Of a stretch of DNA of 64,000 nucleotides, positions 46,864 to 59,667 are shown piece after piece (within the stretch, counting starts at the first letter, position 1; each line of letters begins with the position of its first letter). The notes beneath the pieces are model-generated. The model had not been told where the DNA came from. It saw nothing but the letters and a program-made list of their open reading frames with translations, and did no database searches. This stretch comes from Hydractinia symbiolongicarpus (lineage: Eukaryota; Cnidaria; Hydrozoa; Anthoathecata; Hydractiniidae), in the NCBI RefSeq assembly GCF_029227915.1, contig NC_079879.1, positions 11,036,001-11,100,000 of the forward strand, written 5' to 3'. The position numbers and the translations under genes were made by a program.

Positions 46864-49019
46864 TTTTCTACATTTAGTCCTAAAATTAATAAGGTAAGTT
46901 GGAATAATCAGAAAATTCGTCCGCGAGACATAGATGACATTTCAGATAAGTCGAATAATAAGCAGATATAGAATTTTCTTTTTTTTAATATTAAGTTTTG
47001 TCCACTCGCGTAAGAAATATTTTCATACCTAGAGTGGATAAATCTGATAAGCTTAAACAGTTTCTTAAGAAAGAAAAAAACAACAAGAATTTAGATGTTG
47101 ACTAAACACAACTTTTTCAAAGCGATTTATTTTGGATTTCCAGAAATAAAAAATGCGTTTGCAGATGGTTACAAAATTCCCGCCTCGTTCATTTTAAAAT
47201 ACTTTTAACCAATCAGGTATAGTAATTTAAAACAAAAGAAATTAATGCTTGAACGGTTTAAATAATTGAAATCAACATGAAATCGATCACTTCCATTGAA
47301 TAATACTTGTGAAATATAAGTTATTCGATATATACGTGTATATAAATAAAATCAAATAGATGATTACGAGTTAAGTCAGTTGACTACAGATACATACACA
47401 ATATGTGTTGGTGTATGTATCAGTAGACTATAAAACCTTTCTCAAAAAATACCATAAACCATCATATCATAAACTCTTAAAACTTTCGATTTTTATTGTT
47501 GTCTTTTTCCAGTATCAAATATATTGATATTTTTAAACGTTATATAAACATACTTTTCGAAATTAGATCCATCTGAGTGGTATTCGTCCTGGGTGGTATT
47601 TTTTACTTACAAGTAAACCTTCAGTAATCGAAAAAAAATGGAAATTCCATAATTTCATAGTAACTTACTGTAAAACAATAAAAACGTGTCATTATATACC
47701 ACAAATAGTGATGAAAAGGTCATAGACTGTAACTTGTATAATCAATCTATAATTAGGCTCGTTCTAACAGCATCATTTTACAAATTTAAAACTTTCCTCT
47801 TGGATAACCTTACTTGGTTTTATTTAATTTATTTGTTCACTCACTCATTCATTCATTAATCCATTTATTTTTCATTTATTCATTCATTCATTCATTCATT
47901 CATTCATCCATTCATTTATACATTTATTTATTCATTCACTTTATTATGACATGGTATTCGATGAAATTTACCGAATTGATGGTAAGTCGAGACTATCCTC
48001 TATATTACCCAAGTCTACAGGCCTTACAATATAATAAAAATTAGTTGCCATTTAGAAAAAACAATATTGAAGAATACCAAAAAAATGCTATCTTATTAAA
48101 ATTAGGATAATAAATGTGTCAAGTTATAAAAATTATATTATAATTATTTCTATCTAAAAATAACAGTACATTGGAAAGAATTTTTTATTTATCAACAAAA
48201 ATAACTATAAACAAATATTTATAGTGTTTTGAAAATAATTTGCACGTAAAAAAAGAACAAAATATAAATAATAAAAATAAACTTTCCTTAAAGTTGAAAC
48301 AGTAGCAAATTTTTCTATTAAAAAAGGCAATTCCTGCGATCGAATCCAAATTTGCAGAAGCATTTTGATGTCCAGAATGTGTCTTGGAAGTACACAGTTG
48401 AAACAAAACTCACATTTTAAATTGCATTAAGTTTACAAAACGCTTGAAAATCACGTTCAACTTTTCATTTATTTTAAGAAAGAAATTCAATAAGTGCAGA
48501 GAATATTACTTTAGAAGATTTTTGCAGCTTTTTACTGTCAATACGTTAAAAAAATACGTCAGAACAATACCCAAACATTGTGTTCCAAATGCAGCTGCTT
48601 AGGGACATATTCGAAAGAAATTGCTAAGGAAAATGGGAAAGGTATCCTTAGAAAAGTCAAAGTTGTTCAAGTGTGTTTTGACAAGAACTAAATGCATCCA
48701 AAATATTATAAAAATTTGTGTTAGCTATATTCCGTTTATTATGGTTTAACTATGCCTCTGCTAAAAGAATGTAATTTGAGTAAAAGGAGAGTGTTAAGTG
48801 GTGTAGTATGGCGGGAAGAAACAAAAGAAACAAAATGGCTATCGAAGTAGGTTGCACTGAAGATATTATATATCAAAGGTATTGAGAAAAAAAATCTATT
48901 AAATAGAAAATTTAAAATAAAGACAGTACAGTGATAATTTTTAAAACAAGTGCAATATTCTGTTTCGTTCACAAAATGAAAACATGACAGCAAATAAAAT
49001 ATCAAATTTATAAGTGTGT
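46864..49019. other. Intergenic region between PPT2-like copy 2 and SH3PXD2-like gene
   Basis: No gene recognised. It contains an ATTC microsatellite and the promoter of the PPT2-like gene. Confidence 0.4.
47836..47940 (+). repeat. ATTC tetranucleotide microsatellite
   Basis: ATTC repeats, clean in the core at 47875-47908 and imperfect at both ends. Confidence 0.85.
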
Positions 49020-49025
49020 TTTATT
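49020..49025 (-). terminator. Poly(A) signal of the SH3PXD2-like gene
   Basis: TTTATT on the plus strand reads AATAAA on the gene strand, about 10 bp past its stop codon. That implies a very short 3' UTR. Confidence 0.55.
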
Positions 49026-49035
49026 CAATAAATTA

Positions 49036-52000
49036 TTATTTCTTTGTAAGAAAATTTGACGGCACCCATCCTGTTTTATCACCAGATTTTGCTAACCACC
49101 ACCCTCCATCGTCCTTCTCCATCACAAATACCTTTTCACCTTCTCTTAACGTCAGCATTCCCTCGTCATCATCTTTATAATCTCCCATAGCAACGTATGC
49201 TTCTCCTATTGGACCTGTTTCTTGTTTTGTATGCGCTGCAGGTAGTGGTGGTCTGACAGGTTTCTTTTTACTAATAGATGGTGACCCTGCTTGGGAATGT
49301 GGTCTTCGAGGCGGAACAGGCGATTTACCACTGCGATTGTCATAGGGAATTGCTTGAGAATGACGTGCAGCCACTGATTCCTCTTGTGCATTACTTGAAG
49401 TTTTTCTTCTAGGCTTCGGGGGTGGAGGCTGTCCGATCTTTAACTTTGCTTCTAGTTCAGCCGCTATACTGCTTTTTACAGGAATTGTTGGCTTTTTTTC
49501 AACTTTGGGAGGTTGCTTGCTAACATACGGTTTTGCAGAGGGTTTTGGCATTTTAACTGGATTTCTTGGAACAGTGGTAATCTTTTCGGAATTATTGTTA
49601 ATGTTTATGGAAATTGGAATAGTTTCTATAATATCACAAATATCATTGCTAATTCTACGTTTTGCTATGTTCTTTTCACTCGCATCAGCAGGATTCATTT
49701 TTTCCAGGAATGTTGAAGGTGCCCACCCTTCTTCATGGTTTATCCGTACAAACCACCAACCGCAGGGATCTTCATCAATAACTTGGACTAACTGACCGGA
49801 AGTAAAAGATATGCCAGTCTCATCTGCAGCATTATAAGCACCTATGGTGAAGTATTGTTCCTTCTCTTCCTTCTTTTTAGATACAGGCTGGTTGGCAACC
49901 ATGTGTTTCTTTACACTTTTAGGACGACGCTGCCGTTGAGCAACAGTTGATGGCACCCATCCTTCCTCATCACCCACTCTCACATACCACCAGCCATTTG
50001 GAGACTTCTCAAGCACAGTGATTTGTTCTCCTTCGCCGATGTTCATGTTACCTTGGTTCGATGTGAAGTCAGACAAAGCTACATAGATAACTTCCTCCTC
50101 TTCCTTTGACGACGACGGAGGAGGAGGGGGCTTGCGGCGCTCTGTAGTAGTCTTGTTGTTTTCGCCTTCCTTCTCCCACACAGGAGTTTTGTTTATTTTT
50201 CGCTAAATATAAAGAATTTACAAGCTTAGATCGCATTTAAAACAAAATATGTAAATAAAAAGAAGCATCTACCTTAACAGTATTTTTTCTTGGAGGTGGA
50301 ACGAAACCTAAAAATATAAAAAGGAGAGAAAATCTATAGCAAAAATACACTAAATCTTCCTACTACAATACAATGCTTTACATTACTACTAAGAAATTGT
50401 GTCATAAAAAAGTGCTTACGTCTTGTTTTCGGAGATGGTTGAGCGACTTTTAGCAAACCGGTTTTCGGTACTTTTTTTAGGTGTGCAACTGGAACGTAAC
50501 CTTCTTCATATTTTAGCCTAAAAAATGTGAGCATCAAATTAAGTTATATCAAAACCCTTAAGAATATATTTGACGTCTTTCTTTTTCAGATTCTGTACTA
50601 ATCTGATCTCCCTCTCAACCTCTTAATATACAGTGTCAATTCAATTAATTTCTTTGGAAAACACATAGTCGGTGTAAAAACAAAATTAAATTTCAGAGAA
50701 TTTTATAAACCAAGTTATTTTGACAGTAACAACAAAAAATAATGGTGAACATCAAATACCTTATTTTCCACCATCCATCTTGGCACTTCTCCACCACATC
50801 AACAACATCTCCCAGATCTATGCTAAGTTCATCAGGTAGGCTAGCTTTGAATACTCGAGTGCATATAAACTTCTCTTCTAAAAAGACAATAAATTCGATA
50901 TATATAATATACAATGAATTGAAATTCTGCAGTGGTCTAGAAAAAGAAAAGCCTAACCCTCTTTCAGTATCTCAGTATTGCTCTCCTTTCCAGAGTTGCC
51001 TTCAACCGGTTCTAAGTATGAGCTAGGTGCCCATCCTTGTTCATCCTCGATACTAACAAACCACCATCCATTTTCATGCTTTTCAATTACTTCTACAGTA
51101 TCACCAGCAGCTAAACTGACCTGAAGGAAAAGTAAATATATTGATTTCAACATAAATAGTGGATGTAATATTTTTGGAACAGCTGTTTTGGCAAAAGTTG
51201 CATTAACAATTCACTTTTTTTACCGTTTTTCCACAAACACTTCTTACCTGGCTGCGCTCAGTTTTCTTGAAATTGGCAATTACAATAAACTGCTCCAATA
51301 AGATGGGATCAGAGATGCTATCTGCTGTTTTTTCTTTCTTCACTTTCTTCTCACTACCATCACTAAACACACAAAAAAATGATTTTTTAATTAAAGAATG
51401 AAGTAACAGCAATGACTTATGCGACAACAACAACAAAAATAACAACAACAACAACAACAACAACAGCAACGGCAACGACAACTTAACAGCAACAACAGCA
51501 GTAGCAGCAGCAGAAAAATCACCTGATTAAACTTTTTACATCTTCTTCTGTAGCTTCTAAGAAATCCAAAACTAACTCACATCTTGCTATCTTTTCTGGC
51601 AGTTCAATCAATTTCTGAAACGGAAAAATACAGATCGTGGCGAATAATCATTTAGAGGTATAATTTGAAACTAAACAGAGCTTATCTAGCAAAGTGTTAA
51701 TTATTTACTGTAATGCTTCGAATAAACACCACCTTCTATTAAACGCCCCCTCTAATAGACGCCCCCTCTAATAGACACCCCTCTCAAATAGACGCCCCTT
51801 CCTGGGGGCATTTATTCGAGGAAATAGTAATAGTATATAAAAATCAATAACTGTTATTGTTTTGCTTTTTTAATTAAAAGACAATTTTAATGGTGCTCTT
51901 ATAATATAAAAATTTCATAAATACAACTAAACACAATCTCTCATATTAATACATCGGTAAAATAAGGAAATTTTCTATAAACACTCTTTTTTTTTAATCT

Positions 52001-54763
52001 TAGGATTAAGGTTAGAAATTTAGTTTTTCACTTTTGAAGTTCATTCTCTGTATTGGTATCCTTAAAAAGTGCAAAAGAGACGAAGTGTAGAAATTTTAAT
52101 AAACGCCCCCTCTTTTAAACGACTTCTCAAATAGACACCCTCCAATAATGTCAAAAAATTTAAAAATGCTCCGGGCGTTTATTCAAAGCATTATGGTATA
52201 TTAACAATTTAAAAGTGAATGATGGATATAAAAAAACTACAATATAAAGTATAACAGGATAATTTAAGATACTGCATCCTTAATACTTGAAATTTAATAA
52301 ACAAAAAGATAAACATCCATCCAGATTGCCACAAGGTTTTTGCATCAAATTATGGAATAAAATCAATAAATTATAATAATATTTTTTTTCCTGTACCGTA
52401 AATAACCCATAAGAGTATGGGTTATTTCAAAGAAAAATCTCAAAGTGTTTCGAAATAGGGCTTAGCACAACTTAAAAAAATTTAGGTCAGGTCAATCTTT
52501 TCTTGATTTTTTCAGACAGAATACTATTCTGCAACAAAAAAATGACTGCACCACGCTAATAAAAAGTCAAAAAATATTCTTTTGTACCTCTAAATATTCA
52601 CTGATAAGATCTTTTCTTTTCAAAGCAACTTCTCTCACATTACTTCTTCCAAACAATATTTTTCCTAAAAAGATATTGATATTTTGGACTAACTAGTCGA
52701 TAATCTTATGGAAAAATTCACTTAGCAAAAGAACAATGAAAAAGATCCACATTTAAATTTTGATGACATGATCAATGACCAGATGTCATCAATGACCCGA
52801 CGTCAGCAATGACCTGTCAACACAAGATTTTCGAAGAAATATAAGCTTGTAACACTGATCAAAAAAAATGTATAAAATCATGTGCTTTTAACAACCTAAA
52901 AAGAGATATCGGGGTCCCTTGTCCTTCCAAAATAAGAGAGTCTACCTAGGTTTAGAAAATCAGTCCCATTTCGGTCCTAGGTTGTCTCTAGCTAATCAAG
53001 TAGGAGATGAAGTCAGTTATTTCGACCCCTTTTTAAGGAATTATGCCTTACAGTTTTAACTGCAATACCACGCTTCACCAATTTTGTATATTGACGTCTT
53101 AAAGGCACTTTTTAGGAGTCTCGCTGACATCAGCAGTGCACACATAAAAAATTTGTTAGCAAAATTTGTTTATCTATTGCCTGTATGTAATGTGTAGCTT
53201 AAGTGGTGGACTTTTACTTGCTGCGTTTCCACTCTATCTAGAAATGGGGTGGAACGTTTAATTTGTTTATTGGCATTTGCATTTTTCAGCAATTTCAAAG
53301 AAAAAAGAACACATCCTCCTTTCCTGTTAAAGACAGAAACATGGCAGTAGCCTATGAATATAGACATTTGATTTTTGAGAAAGCAAGATAATAAAGTGAA
53401 ACTTAAAATAAACTTTCTAATAAAGTAACCTGGAATAAAAGGAAGAATTCGTTCTGCTGGATTGTTAACACCTGACTCTTGTGGGTAAGCATCAATCAAA
53501 GATATCTGAAACGAGGAAGAACACGTAATAATAAAATTATATGCCCCTGTTCCTAATTTAACCAGAGGTTAGTGATAATGTGTCTCCTATAGATATATAC
53601 TGACATTTGCAAAAGCTGTTTTCTCAGTTTAGGATATTTTAAAGAAGAGGCGAATTGTACTGTGGCTATGATGCTGTATAAAAGTTCATGATGAGTGTTA
53701 ATTTTAAAGAACAGACCAACTGGCTTGGTTGTCTGCTTCATAAAATGTTCTCACTATAAATCAATTTTGTGCACATCTCTGTTATTGCTGAATTATTTAT
53801 AATTGAGTATTTTTACACATTTGCCAAGCGGGTGGGGCTAAATTATAAAATAATGGATATATTTCTCTTTATTGTGATGGTCACAGTCAATTCACACAAA
53901 ATAATTAAACAGGAAAATGTTGAAGATCAAAATAGCAAAAATGATGAACAACATGCAGGGAATATATTTTTAGATATCTTATACAACTGAACTTACTAAA
54001 CAAATTTTCGTAGTAAAGATAAAGATTTGAGAATAAAGATAAAGCCACCATGTTGTGCGTTTGATTTTTTGTTGAATGTTTCTGGTCTGTATTTTTATTT
54101 AAATTTGGGGCCATCTTATCATAACAAACTTTGTCGTTCTAAGTTGTTAGTATGTTGTGGAAAAGGGACACAAAACATGAAAACTACATTGTTTTAAGTC
54201 ATGGCAGATATTTCTTTAGTTCACAGAAGTTTTTACGAGGGTTATAAAATGTGGTTGCTACTACTATAGTATGTAATATATTTTCAGTTATCTCAAGTCA
54301 AAGATCTTACTTTTGATGTTTTATGGTAAATACGTTCAAAACCTACTTATTTTCACCTCATGCAGCCATAAGAATTCTGTAAAAATGTTGCTAAGAAGAT
54401 ATATAGATACTTAGTTGTGAAAAATAGTTATTTAATTGTTATTTTAACTTGGTAGATTATAGGATTTAGAAATCCATAAAAAAATTCTCTCACTTAAAAT
54501 TTATTTTCTGGCTGCCACAAAATAATTTTTTGTTCGCTGATCCTTTAATATTTACATAACAAATTCCAAGCAGAGATGTTTTTAACTAAATAATGTGTAA
54601 AGTGATTTAAAAAAAAATGTGACTTAATGAAGAACTGTGAAATTCCCAGAAACAACAAAAAAAAAATCAAAAAAAATTAAACCTGCAATGTAAAAAAGTG
54701 GCTGTAACGCCGACATATGACCTGTTGTTTACCATCCGACCAAACAGCATTGATAACATATAC
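49036..54763 (-). CDS. Tks/SH3PXD2-like adaptor: PX domain plus five SH3 domains (first exon not located)
   Basis: Ten exons join in frame on the minus strand: 54763-54683, 53505-53430, 52664-52588, 51614-51523, 51362-51248, 51120-50958, 50877-50760, 50517-50420, 50307-50273 and 50202-49036. They give 673 aa. The first four encode a PX domain (VWSDGKQQVICRRYSHFFTL, AERILPFIPG, LFGRSNVREVALKRKDLI, LPEKIARCELVLDFLEA). SH3-1 spans exons 51362/51120, SH3-2 exons 50877/50517, and SH3-3 to SH3-5 lie in the last exon; the ALYDY-like, GWW and GW-PS signatures are visible in most. Proline-rich PPPKPRRK and PVPPRRPH lie between SH3-4 and SH3-5. Tks proteins bind phosphoinositides and scaffold NADPH oxidase and podosome actin (family knowledge). 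It is shorter than vertebrate Tks5. The initiator exon should lie upstream of 54763. p47phox is ruled out by five SH3 domains. Confidence 0.88.
51424..51513 (+). repeat. CAA/CAG trinucleotide repeat
   Basis: CAA units grade into CAG units. On the gene strand this begins about 9 bp inside the intron after the SH3PXD2-like exon 51523-51614. The 92-aa Leu-rich ORF here is an artefact. Confidence 0.85.
51708..52196. mobile_element. TA-flanked MITE in SH3PXD2-like intron
   Basis: The left end CTGTAATGCTTCGAATAAAC pairs with the right end, which reads CCATAATGCTTTGAATAAAC on the other strand. Both are bordered by TA, as in Tc1/mariner-type insertion. Subterminal AAACGCCCCCTCT and ATAGACGCCCC units repeat several times at the left and again at 52101-52145. 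Non-coding. Confidence 0.7.
52691..53200 (+). repeat. Dispersed GACGTCA-rich repeat, copy 2
   Basis: It starts AACTAGTCGATAATCTTATG and follows the order of 19347-20078 (ACTGATCA, ATGTATAAAATCATGTG, GGAGATGAAGTCAGTTATTT) with internal deletions. It lies in the SH3PXD2-like intron between exons 53505-53430 and 52664-52588. Confidence 0.7.
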
Positions 54764-57501
54764 CTGTGTAAAACAATTCATACTCTATATTATATATCAC
54801 ACAAGCATAATTGCAACAGAAAAATAAGTACAATTGACACATACATCAGTTCAAACTCTAAATTTCGAATGGCTTGTTTTTACCATATAACAGGTAGGTA
54901 TGAAAAGGTGATAAGTGCAAAAAAATTTTGCTACAAAATTTGGGACAAAAGAATGCTTAAGTATTAAATGTCTGAAATTTCTAGTCTGAAATTTTAAATC
55001 TTTTTTTTCAGTCTGAAATATTTTGCATTTAATAATGTAATATGTATTAAAGCCGTGTTTAGCCTATATAAAAGCTTTTACAATAGTTTTGTAAACAAAA
55101 TATAACAACGTCAATTTGTCCAAAAAAATAAAAATGATAAAAAATAACCTCTCACAGCTCTCAAACAAAATCGAATAACATTTTGCAGGTAATACATCAT
55201 CAGAAATAACCTTATAAAATAACTTTATATACTCCAAAATATATCCTCTTATTATGGTACATCGTTTTATAAGCACATATGAAGTGTCATCAATCACGAT
55301 TACGTTGTTACCTTCTGTTTTTAATGGCGTAAAAGTCCTGTTAAACAGATGTTATGGGAAACGTAAAAATAAAATCTCACATAATGCTTTGTTGGAGTAC
55401 GTCTCTTCTCCACATTGATTATTTTAACACTTGTTACATAACATCCTTCTTCTGGCATTTTAACATGTTCTTTATAGTTTTTATACTCCTAAATAACCCA
55501 TTTCGAATAAATGTACATGCCTTTATCACCAATGGAGAATTTACAGTAAATCAAAAAATCTGCTAAACTTTTATGTTAGAACAAAAAATAATCAAATGCA
55601 CAAAGGTTTTTTAAGAAATTGCTTAATGGTCATTTAAAAACTCAAAATAACCTGATGTGAATTTATGGATATTTTATATTATTTTAATAAAGTTACAAAC
55701 GGTTGTATTCTATGTAGCATTAAAAAGAAAAGGAAATTTGAAAAGAATTGCTTTTAAAAACAATTTTTTCATAAATAAATCTACATAGAGTTAAATATTG
55801 AAAAATATTAGGAACAAAGATTCTACATATTTTGTAAAAAGTCTACCTTGAAAAATTTTTGTTTTTAAATTTCTAGATTATGTTTTAATGTTTATCTGCA
55901 ACCTCTACCTATTATTATGTACATGTACATATGATTATGTTTTTTAAATAAAGAGAAATATTGATTAACCTTTAAATGCCTTGTTGTTAGCTTATGTATT
56001 TTAATACTGGTATTATTTTAACACAATCAAGCATACATCTTTGCTAGATTGCCTGACATTTCTAAGATATAAATATACCATACAAAATAATATATAATTT
56101 GTTGATTAAGGAAACCAGCAACTGCAGACCTTAATCATTGCATTTTCATGCATAACCATCTCTTCAATAATAGTGGTCGTCTGTCTGTTTGCCTGTCTGT
56201 CTGTTACGGAAACCAGAGATTGGATAAATAAAGGATGGGTGACCCAGTGGATTTTTCCACGGGTAATACCTGTTATCTGTCCATTAGCAAAAGATGGTTT
56301 ATGTGAGCGACGAGTGAAAAATATCAACAAATTTGAGTTATCTTTGAAAAATTAATAATAATATGATTCAGACTTTATAATGAGGTGTGGTGAAAAATAA
56401 GAAAACAATATTACATAAAATTTCATATTATATATATGTGAATCAACATACAAAAAAGTGCACGATAATATTTACTAATATAATACTACCATTATGATTT
56501 GAATTGCAAATAAATAAACAAATCTAACTAAAATGGTAACAGGCTGTGTCATAATGGGAAACATGTTTTGTGTTTTGAGATTCAGTTAATACATTTAAAA
56601 CATGTATTAGTTAATGCATAAAAAAGGTTTCTAAGGTTTAGGAAGATTTCAAAGGCTTAGAGAAAACTTCAAATATAAATTTAATTTGTTCGTAATACAT
56701 AAAATATTGTCTAATATAATAACATATACTAACTCCATGCAAAGATTAATTTTGTCACAACTGGCTAAAAATTATTCCATAAAATAAAACTATGTATAAA
56801 ATACAACCAAGTAAAATTATCGTATCCAACTCTTATATGTTGTTTTCAAAAGGAAAACAGTAATATATAATATTGCCATATCTGACATATGCTAAGTCCC
56901 ACATTCATAGGCATGAATGTACACATATATTTTTTCGTCAAAAATAGTCATTCTAATACAAAGACTAAGTATATTTTGATAAAAAAAGCAAAAATAAACA
57001 TTTTTATAATTTAATTACAAAAAACAATGTCTTTTTTCTGCAATATAATAATTTTAATCAATCTCCCGCACATAAAAAACCTTTAAGACTGGTGTTGTTA
57101 TTATGAAATTGAAAGAGAAAGCAAGTGTCTGGTGCAAAAAGAACTGATGGGTCAGCCTATGAACTACAGAAACATAGACCTTAATAACGCCTTGTAGCTC
57201 TTTAAGATTTTGCTGATAGAACAAAGAGTTAGGAAATGTTCCAATATAGCAGCAATTTTAAAAAATTAGGCTCATGGCTATCAGAAATCTAAACTAGGGT
57301 GTATGGATACAAATGGTTTGTACACACAAAAATAATAATTCTAGCAATCCACAAGTGGAACACCAGTATGACTAACTCTTAAAAACTCCAAGAAATCAAC
57401 TATAAATACATACAATTATAATATATTAAATAATATATTTGCCGAAGTTTTCTAAACAAATATGAAATCACAATCTTGTAGTATTAAGTACTTAAACTTA
57501 T
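54764..57501. other. Gap upstream of located SH3PXD2-like exons
   Basis: This should contain the missing first PX exon and promoter, unless the first exon lies beyond GNPNAT1. No exon with the expected PX start could be supported. A 36-bp stretch at 55313-55348 (minus) has an AACAG acceptor and a GTAACA donor, but its peptide does not match PX. Confidence 0.4.
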
Positions 57502-58059
57502 TTAATGCAGATATCTATTACCCATATAAACTTGCTCATCTTGCACTATAAACCCAAACTGCTGATAAAAACGTACTAATGGATCTTTACATTCAAGGCT
57601 TAAATCATCACAATCAACATATTTCGCAATTAACGCAAGTGTCTCCAACAATAATTTTCCAAGATATTTTCCCCGATGGGTGTTTAACACAACTATATCT
57701 TCTATCCTGCCTCTAGACTTTATATCCAAAGAAGGATTTAATTGCTGTTCTACTGTGAGAGTACCAGAAGCAGCAATTCTACCTGCTTGCTCATCTTCAA
57801 TAACCACAACATAATAGGAGTTCTTACAATCTTTCATTTCATCAAAGCGTTGAATGAACATACCTTCAGAAGTATTCCCAACTTGTGTTAACTGTGAAAG
57901 CAGATCCATATATCCTTTAGCATGGTCAGATCTACATAAAGGTCGCATACTTAAACCAGTGCCCGGATTGGCAAATGAAATACTATGCTTTATGGTCACT
58001 TCACAGTTTGTATAGTCTAAATCTTTTAATATACTTTTATTAAATAAATATTCAACCAT
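57502..58059 (-). CDS. GNPNAT1: Glucosamine-6-phosphate N-acetyltransferase, intronless
   Basis: A single exon encodes 185 aa, the same size as human GNPNAT1. It is a GNAT-fold enzyme that moves acetyl from acetyl-CoA to glucosamine 6-phosphate in the cytosolic UDP-GlcNAc pathway. Visible signatures are SMRPLCRSDHAKGYMDLL near residues 37-54, RIEDIVV (118-124), the acetyl-CoA loop HRGKYLGKLLLE (128-139), LECKDPLVRFYQQFGF (155-170) and a Tyr-rich C-terminus. The start sits in AAAAAATGG. A TTTCTATAACAG acceptor-like tract ends 11 bp upstream of the ATG, so the 5' UTR is probably spliced. A repeat element begins 254 bp upstream of the start. No sign of retrocopy decay. Confidence 0.93.
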   Translation of the reverse strand: MVEYLFNKSILKDLDYTNCEVTIKHSISFANPGTGLSMRPLCRSDHAKGYMDLLSQLTQVGNTSEGMFIQRFDEMKDCKNSYYVVVIEDEQAGRIAASGTLTVEQQLNPSLDIKSRGRIEDIVVLNTHRGKYLGKLLLETLALIAKYVDCDDLSLECKDPLVRFYQQFGFIVQDEQVYMGNRYLH

Positions 58060-58313
58060 TTTTTCTTGGCTGTTATAGAAAATTTTATTAAAATGACCAG
58101 TCTGTGTTGTTTATACACCAAGTGTAAAATTATCTAAATGAGAAGTTAACATACATTATGCATTAAATTCTAGTTAACACAGTTAGGGAAAATTGTAACA
58201 AGCTGTTCCACTTAAATAAACAATACCTTCTTTATTAATAAGCATTCAGTAAATCCTATTTCAATGGACATTGCCCATCATTCATACTTATAATATACTA
58301 AAAAGGGTGCACA

Positions 58314-59667
58314 TATACCGTATTTTCCGGTATATAGCCCGCACATTGTATAACCCGCAGCTCAGCTTTTTTAGGGAGTTATAAATTAGATGCTATCAGA
58401 TAGCCCGCACCTTCGTATAACCCGCAAAAAATTTCAATGTGTTTTACTAACCCGCACCTTTGCATAACCCCCATCATGTTAAGAAAAAAATTCAGCATAT
58501 TTTTACTTACCCTAATCATTTTATAAACATGTGCGTGTGTTCTGTTTTTTCATGCTGGAGACAAGTGGGGGACGTTTAAACTTGTGAACCCCTAACATGA
58601 GAACTGAGTGTCTAAACTAGCGAATCTCTTAGTCTTAACTTCCTTGTCTCTGATTGCCGAAATAATAATGAATTAAAATTAATTTGACAAGTCGATTTTC
58701 TGCTAATGCCGACAGTACTAAATCAAAAATACTGTTCTCTTTTTATTTGTAGACATTAGTTTTAGTCAATAATAACTCTTACTTCCTGCAATTAAACAAA
58801 CAAACAAATAAAAAACCATTCTATCAGGTTATAAACGTACAGTAAAATATCTGGTTTTTATGTATATTTAAGTTTCTTTGGCATAAAAATAAACAACATA
58901 ATAATTATCATGGATTGTCTGTAACAGTGATGTACGGAACGTTCTTTTCTAATGTTTATAGAATTTTGTTATCCATTTATATCTCAGCAATCACAGTGTG
59001 CAAATAAAATGAATGGCGGCTATGAGGAGGAGATAGTTGCGTGTGTCTTATTAATTGTATTTTATATTTATTTTTGATATTTTCAGTGGCCACCTGTTGC
59101 TTGAAGGTAGTGAAGATAAAAATAGAAAATTATTATCTATACTTTAATTTTAACATTTTTCAAAATTTTTAACAGGAATTAATAATTAAATCCTGGGCAC
59201 TAGGTTGTGAAATATGTGTCAATTAAACCTGAAAATGATACCTGCTATATTGCTCTATTACCAAAAGCAAATCATTTCAATGTGCTCAATGTGATTGCAA
59301 AGATATAAATAGATTAGAATTACATTCAACACAAAAGAAAATTCTCCAGAATTGTGTTTCAGGGAGAGCTCGTAATAGAGCTCGGAAGTTAAAGAAAGCA
59401 ATTTCACTGTGTAAAAAAAAATTAAATCACAGAGTTGAAGTAAGATTACGTAGATAAAGGATTGCGCATGCAGTTATATTAATGTACGTATTTTATCCTG
59501 TTGGTACTATTTTCTTCATTGAATGTATAAACTTTAAAGTTCGCAATAAATGACAGAAGATATAAAACCTATCACATAACCCGCACCACAATATAACCCG
59601 CACCAACGGTGGAACTCGTAAAAATCAACTTATAACCCGCAGGTTATATACCGGAAAATACGGTATA
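58314..59667. mobile_element. 1.35-kb element with perfect 23-bp inverted ends (CCGTATTTTCCGG type)
   Basis: Both ends read TATACCGTATTTTCCGG and continue to a perfect 23-bp inverted repeat including outer TA. TATAACCCGCA/AGCCCGCAC units repeat inside both ends, four to six at each side. Similar TACCGTATTTTCCGG termini are familiar from animal MITEs; I do not assign a superfamily firmly. No transposase frame. The segment 59228-59455 also exists alone at 1754-1995. Confidence 0.8.

Noticed and set aside
49505-49795. Plus-strand 96-aa and 67-aa ORFs
   Set aside because: Antisense shadows of the last SH3PXD2-like exon.
51203-51481. 92-aa ORF starting with a Leu-rich hydrophobic stretch
   Set aside because: The Leu run is a CAA-type microsatellite. 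Only the internal segment 51248-51362 is a real SH3PXD2-like exon.
53769-57400. Several 60-90-aa ORFs as candidate first exons of the SH3PXD2-like gene
   Set aside because: None shows PX-domain sequence or a donor in the right phase to join the exon at 54763.
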